Shown here in pieces: positions 16,439-20,492 of a DNA stretch of 20,492 nt. Within the stretch, counting starts at the first letter, position 1; each line of letters begins with the position of its first letter. The stretch spans positions 1 to 20,492 of the forward strand of contig JANBQS010000342.1 in the NCBI GenBank assembly GCA_027577415.1, given 5' to 3'. The notes under the pieces were generated by a model. The model was not told where the DNA came from. It ran no database searches and was given only the letters and a program-made list of their open reading frames with translations. The position numbers were made by a program, and so were the translations under genes. The DNA is from Coemansia sp. RSA 922. Its lineage: Eukaryota; Kickxellomycota; Kickxellomycetes; Kickxellales; Kickxellaceae.

Positions 16439-16570
16439 GCTAGCAATGACTCAAGTTAGTAGTCCTTGTGATGCAGTAAATGCTATCAATTGCTCCTTCT
16501 AATAGTCATGCTTATGAACTAGGGTTTTACACCTTTCAGCACCATTAGAAATAAATTATGAACTCCAGAA

Positions 16571-17810
16571 TATACAAAAAAGCTAAATGCACGCATAATG
16601 CTGGTAGGTACCAAAGTAGGACCCGCCATCTTGAAGATAAGGCTTCCAAACAACCTCAAATGGCAGCACCGGTTTCTGTTCTTTCCACAGAGCTTGTATG
16701 CACTTGGTTCCATTCACCTTGTCAAACCGTACTCTAGACAATAAAGTTCCAAATCAATAGTTGTTGAAGTATGGCGGCTCATCTCCATAAAAATTGCCCC
16801 CCACGCAGCCTTTGTAAAATTATGAGAGTCAATATAAACCCCACCCTTTATTTTGCTTAATACCGACTCGTGCCACTGTAGCCTTAATATGCACCAACAC
16901 ACCCCCTGTTTAGAGGTACAATGTGGACCAAGGCATCTCGCGGGAAGTTGCGTTACTCGTACACAGTGTCTATCATACCATTAGGCGTGCTATAGTCAGA
17001 CATATTCGCTCATTGAGTGGGGATTTATGCAGTGCACGTAAAATATAACTCGCGTAGCCAGTGGTAACCCAATGGACCCAACGACAAGCCCACACTATAT
17101 AGTCGAGTATCCAGATTAAAGCCCTCACCAGATGGTTTCAAGTTGTAAAGTCGTTCAATGACTTTGGTTTAACGCAGCATCCCGGTTCTGTTCACATAGG
17201 CGTCCTGTCTAGTGCCGCTAGATTGCACTTATGCAATGGTATGTATGTTGGTGGCTCTAGCGAAATTGACATGGTTTAGCCTCACAACGACGTCAACCGA
17301 TATACTGAGATCCGAAAGCGAGCACGCCAATGCCAGGCTAAGCTCACTCGCAGGAAACATTAGTGTGTTGTCCATAGGAAAATCCTCGGTATGGACGCAG
17401 TAGTACCAGCATTTGATTCCGAGGATCCAACAATGCAAGCGGATAGCTTAAGAGCAACGTACGACTCTGCATGTCTTGCATTCAGGAACGCAATAGCAGC
17501 ATAGTCGTCTCAATGACGAATAGTGCGCCTAATAGACAACGATTCATGCAAACCTCTATATCCTATCTTACGCCTGCACGCCACACAGCCTCAATCCCGA
17601 CTCAAAAGTCATCATCACAAACAAGATTACTATATTGGTTTATATACAATGGGTTGGACTGTAATATACACATGTGGCGACGACAAGGACTAAAATATTA
17701 TTTTAGGTCCCTGGAAAAGGATATCTCTACTCAAACACTAAAATGCGGTGTTCTCTCTTGCTAAATTACAGACTCTTTAATTTCTATTTTACTATCTTTG
17801 GTTTAAAATA
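16571..17810. other. Gene-poor spacer, nothing supportable
   Basis: These 1240 bases carry only short frames (the longest, 17471-17764 on the + strand, gives 97 residues of ordinary composition with no domain). No tRNA, terminal inverted repeat or transposase remnant was recognised. Just before the next gene, TGCTAAATTACAG (near 17758-17770) resembles a branch point plus acceptor and may belong to a leader intron of the gene at 17811. Confidence 0.4.
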
Positions 17811-19162
17811 ATGAAACTTTCGGTTAATATCTTTGCAGCGACATCTGTGTTGTGGCTAGTCTACCCTTCTGTAGATGCTGTGAGCTCCATTTCTATTCAA
17901 GGACCAATCGAGTGGCTCCATGCACACATAGAATCTGGGCAAGTATTCAACACAAAATCACTTATATTTACTACCAAGCTCTCTTACTAATTGCTTTGAC
18001 TGTGTGTTTCCAGTGTAGTGAAAGCTTCATCTCTTCGGAGGGCGCGCGTATCCACTCAGCAATAGCATCGCGACTCTATCCTCCAAGCACTGCCACTGCG
18101 GTAGACGGACAGATAAAGGCAGTCATGCCCATCCTGTCTCTAATGCCTGGAATGGCAAATATGCCATCGCCAACATACATGCCTGCATTGGCCACTAGAC
18201 CTCATTTACTTGGCATGATGGAAATATCCAGTGCTGTATCCAACTTAATGTCTGCCTCTCAAAGCATTGTCCTACAAGTACAGAATATTGGCTTACAGGG
18301 CTTTGGGCAACTCGATAGCGTGGCTCATGCAATCAATAGTCGTGCCTTATCCATAGCTCATGTTCTTACTGGAGGCTCGCTGGCAAATCCACTGGCAAAC
18401 CAACTATTGTTTCCTTTCACCAATTACCCGGGTTTTATACACGAGGCTGAGAGGGCTATTGAAAGTCTCCAGTTATTGGTTAACTCCGATTTAAGCTATG
18501 CCAAAGAGCAATTGCAGATTTTTACTTCTATCGCCATACAGGATGTAACCGCAGTAACGGCTGACATCAGAAAGCTACTAACCTCGCTATATGCGTTTTC
18601 ACAAGAGGCCGTTGATATCATTCTTACCAGTCCGCTTCTCACCGCATTGACTTTAGTCAACCCAGCCCTTGTCGTTGCTACAATGTTGGCTGCTGCAGAC
18701 CCAATCCAATTATTGACCAACTATCCAAATTGGAAGGATCAATTCAGTGCACGTGAATCATCCATGATCAGCAATTACAAGGATATTTATTCATTTGTTT
18801 CTACTGGTTTGCCTATGGTTGAAAGTGGCGTGTTGGGATTTTTGGGCGGGCTCTCTAATGTTGGCCGAGCTGCAGAGAGCGAGCATGATGACGTTGCATT
18901 GGATGAAATTAACAACATGCTTCGAGCATATACTGCTCTAATTAACCTTGGCGCTGACAAACGTCATATCCCGTTACTGGCTAGTTCAGTTAAGCCACAG
19001 GATGCCTGGATGTCTGTCGCCTATCACAGATGGATGTCTCCCACTCATGCTAGCAGTGGCGCTGAAAGTGCAGTAGATGCGGCACCATCATCCACTCAGC
19101 ATGCTTTCAGCGCCAAGGGCACAGCGCCCGCTTCTCCAATACCAACCTTACATTCTAGTTAA
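17811..19162 (+). CDS. Secreted helical protein of unknown family, one intron (17943-18013)
   Basis: I build this gene from two exons, 17811-17942 and 18014-19162, giving 426 residues. Exon 1 starts MKLSVNIFAATSVLWLVYP, a good signal peptide, and ends IEWLHAHIESGQ. The intron starts GTATTC, has TACTAAT at 17985-17991 and ends TTTCCAG. Both exons are in phase 0, so exon 2 continues CSESFISSEG. The frame alone also opens at 17852 with an unrelated N-terminus, but that reads through exon 1 in the wrong frame and through the intron. The mature protein is rich in Ala, Leu and Ser, with long predicted amphipathic helices and a single cysteine at the splice junction. The last 60 residues are Ser/Ala/Pro-rich and look disordered. 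No GPI site or catalytic motif was seen. Role unknown. Confidence 0.72.
17943..18013 (+). other. Spliceosomal intron, 71 bp
   Basis: Donor CAA|GTATTC, branch point TACTAAT 23 bases from the 3' end, pyrimidine-rich TGTGTGTTTCCAG acceptor. Removing it joins a signal peptide to the main frame without a phase change. Confidence 0.75.
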
Positions 19163-19222
19163 TTAAGAAAAACTATGTATGGATCTTTTCAAAATAACTT
19201 ATCTTGCCACACTCTAACATAC

Positions 19223-19240
19223 CGTAACATATATGTTACG
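19223..19240. repeat. Perfect 18-bp palindrome CGTAACATATATGTTACG
   Basis: The sequence equals its own reverse complement, with no loop. It lies 61 bases after the stop of the secreted protein gene and about 220 before the next ATG. It may form a hairpin in the 3' UTR or bind a dimeric regulator. Confidence 0.7.
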
Positions 19241-19366
19241 TAGTATACTTGATTTACGCCGTACATTGTCATTAGGTGTACTAAACTAGCAAAAAGGTAG
19301 TAACGACATGCACTCCAATTTTATTTTTAAATATGACTTGAAAAGTAGAGGCATGTCGCTGCACCG

Positions 19367-19374
19367 TATAAAAG
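19367..19374 (+). promoter_or_regulatory. TATA box (TATAAAAG) of the small secreted protein gene
   Basis: It lies 95 bases before the ATG at 19462. Two oppositely oriented 8-base copies (CGACATGC at 19304-19311 and GCATGTCG at 19351-19358) sit just upstream and could be paired activator sites. Confidence 0.6.
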
Positions 19375-19461
19375 TCGCCTATCCATCCCGGGCCATTCTA
19401 GAGACGCTGTTAACACCATTTGTCCAACTCATATCAAACCACTAAATACTTTTTTTGTAAA

Positions 19462-19824
19462 ATGAAATTCTCTTCAGCTGCTATCTGCGCTACCCTTGCA
19501 CTTTGCTCCAGCGCTCAGCCTGCTCGCCACAACGCACGGCCTCCTGTAGATGCTGCGCCTGTTGCCTTTGCAAATGCTCCTGAAGCAAACCAGTTCCAGG
19601 CACCTCTAGCCGCTGTAGGTGGTACTACCGGTGACCCTCGTGCTGACAGAGATGCCAGAGAATCCAGGAGGGAGGAGCGCAGGAAGGAGTGGCAGGAGTG
19701 GGCTCGCCAGCAAGACGAAAATGGCGTGTCTAATGGCTCTAACTTTATTGGCCAGATTCTCACTGGCGTCAGTGGTATTGTGGATTCCGCGCTTGGCCCA
19801 GTTTACTCGTTCATGGGACAGTAA
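19462..19824 (+). CDS. Small secreted protein with a charged central helix
   Basis: I choose the ATG at 19462, not the in-frame one at 19420, because it opens directly with a signal peptide (MKFSSAAICATLALCSSA) and gives 120 residues. The mature part has no cysteine. It starts with a Pro/Ala-rich segment, continues with a strongly charged stretch full of Arg, Glu and Asp (RADRDARESRREERRKEW) that should form a helix, then an N-G-S sequon and a hydrophobic C-terminus (FIGQILTGVSGIVDSALGPV). An amphipathic tail of this kind could associate with membranes or self-assemble. It matches no family I know. Size and export signal resemble the small secreted proteins of host-associated or surface-living fungi, but no effector role is shown. 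Confidence 0.75.
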   Translation: MKFSSAAICATLALCSSAQPARHNARPPVDAAPVAFANAPEANQFQAPLAAVGGTTGDPRADRDARESRREERRKEWQEWARQQDENGVSNGSNFIGQILTGVSGIVDSALGPVYSFMGQ

Positions 19825-20012
19825 ACAGCGGATTCGCATGGTCAACGTCACTTATTGAATAGTTTATTGTAATTAGATTAGCTTAGCTTTGAGTATTTTG
19901 TCTAAATATCTAACACATATAGGCTATTACTTGTAAAACCTATTTATGGCTACTCTTTAGAGGTTTGTTTGCACTACCACTTTCACATGTGCAAACAACA
20001 AACACTTACTTA

Positions 20013-20342
20013 TTAAGCGCATTCGCCATCTTTGGCCACATGTTTCATAATGTCTTCATATCGTACTATCTCGATTCTAATACCTTGATTATTGTTAGCG
20101 TTATAAACGACAACTTGGTCACGAATATTCTTGAAAGGATCATTTTCAAGGTAATTTGTTGGCCAACTTATCATAACAATGCGTGGGTTTCCACTCCCAG
20201 CTGCAGTGGTCTCGTAGTGCTCAATGTGAAATGTGTCAAACAAAGTAATGCCTCCCAACGCTTCAACGACAGTAAATGCGTCAGCTTCAATTGATGAAAC
20301 GATACTTAGGGTGGTTAATTGTTCGTTAGAGTCGGTATTCAT
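20013..20342 (-). CDS. Unrecognised 109-residue protein
   Basis: A complete frame from ATG at 20342 to TAA at 20013. The protein begins MNTDSNEQLTTLSIVSSIEADAF and contains alternating hydrophobic strand-like segments (FDTFHIEHYETT, PRIVMISWP, DQVVVYNANN, IRIEIVRYEDI) that suggest a small beta-rich globular domain. No signal peptide or membrane segment. Composition and strand pattern look coding, but I recognise no family. It converges on the small secreted protein gene. The upstream exon structure is uncertain because TTCTAACCTCTAG just before the ATG resembles an acceptor, and the window ends 150 bases upstream. Confidence 0.55.
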   Translation of the reverse strand: MNTDSNEQLTTLSIVSSIEADAFTVVEALGGITLFDTFHIEHYETTAAGSGNPRIVMISWPTNYLENDPFKNIRDQVVVYNANNNQGIRIEIVRYEDIMKHVAKDGECA

Positions 20343-20492
20343 ACTATATTACTAGAGGTTAGAAATAAAATAAAAGAGCTTGTGAACAGATGCGCAGAGA
20401 AAAGAGGTAGAAAAGGCGGCTTCCCATTCTCTTTTCTTTAATAGCATTCATACTCCTCTAATGTGATACTAAAATGTATTCCGATAAATATA
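20343..20492. promoter_or_regulatory. Upstream region of the 109-residue gene, cut by the window edge
   Basis: AT-rich DNA with no further frame. On the minus strand it contains a pyrimidine-rich stretch (near 20346-20380) typical of leaders here. No clear TATA box was found before the edge. Confidence 0.35.

Larger units (their letters stand above)
15391..16570 (+). repeat. Tandem duplication unit, copy 2
   Basis: Second copy of the block at 13935-14975, in direct orientation about 1.46 kb downstream in its upstream part. It is longer because the CTCCAAGCAGCA segment, single in copy 1, is repeated several times here (15548-15806). Similarity resumes through the TATA box, leader and gene and fades after TTAGAAATAAA near 16546-16556. 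Confidence 0.7.

Noticed and set aside
17471..17764. 97-codon + frame in the gene-poor spacer
   Set aside because: Ordinary composition, no domain, no conserved promoter; consistent with chance.
17852..18013. Single-exon start of the secreted protein at 17852
   Set aside because: It reads exon 1 out of frame and translates an intron that has a good donor, branch point and acceptor.

Overview
The window looks like nuclear DNA from a fungus. Evidence: fungal-type PPX1 exopolyphosphatase, SDH5/SDHAF2 and HRD3/SEL1L genes, a signal peptide followed by a dibasic Kex2-like site, a 71-bp intron with a TACTAAT branch point, TATA boxes, and poly(A)-rich or poly(T)-rich spacers. The mostly intronless genes and the divergence of the proteins from Ascomycota and Basidiomycota homologues suggest an early-diverging lineage. 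Kickxellomycotina would fit, but that placement is inference. Nothing bacterial, no rRNA, no CRISPR array and no intact transposon was seen.

Layout. Bases 1-631 are the promoter and long leader of a secreted glycine-rich repeat protein (632-1501, +). Facing it is a very large minus-strand gene (1643-6940, probably with an upstream exon at 7576-8005). That protein has an RG-rich N-terminus, a BED/TTF-like zinc finger and what looks like a decayed hAT-transposase core, so it may be a domesticated transposase. Next is a housekeeping block: SDH5 (8174-8563, -) and PPX1 (8749-9909, +) diverge from a 185-bp promoter. A small acidic protein with a SERTA-like motif (10226-10840, -) converges on PPX1. 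HRD3/SEL1L (11353-13716, -) is a conspicuously GC-rich gene.

From about 13.9 kb the character changes to AT-rich sequence with widely spaced small genes I cannot match to families. Two tandem paralogues (14407-14835 and 16013-16438, about 76% identical proteins) lie in a duplicated ~1 kb unit. Their 5' leaders are nearly identical, and upstream of the second copy a 76-bp repeat is expanded. After 1.2 kb with no supportable gene come a spliced gene for a secreted helical protein (17811-19162), a small secreted charged protein (19462-19824) and a minus-strand orphan of 109 residues (20013-20342).

The conserved genes serve separate functions: succinate dehydrogenase flavinylation, polyphosphate turnover and ER-associated degradation. 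No metabolic or defence cluster is evident. The most interesting targets are the hAT-like giant gene, the orphan tandem pair with its repeat-bearing promoter, and several perfect palindromes in intergenic DNA. All family calls were made by eye from the sequence, with no database search.
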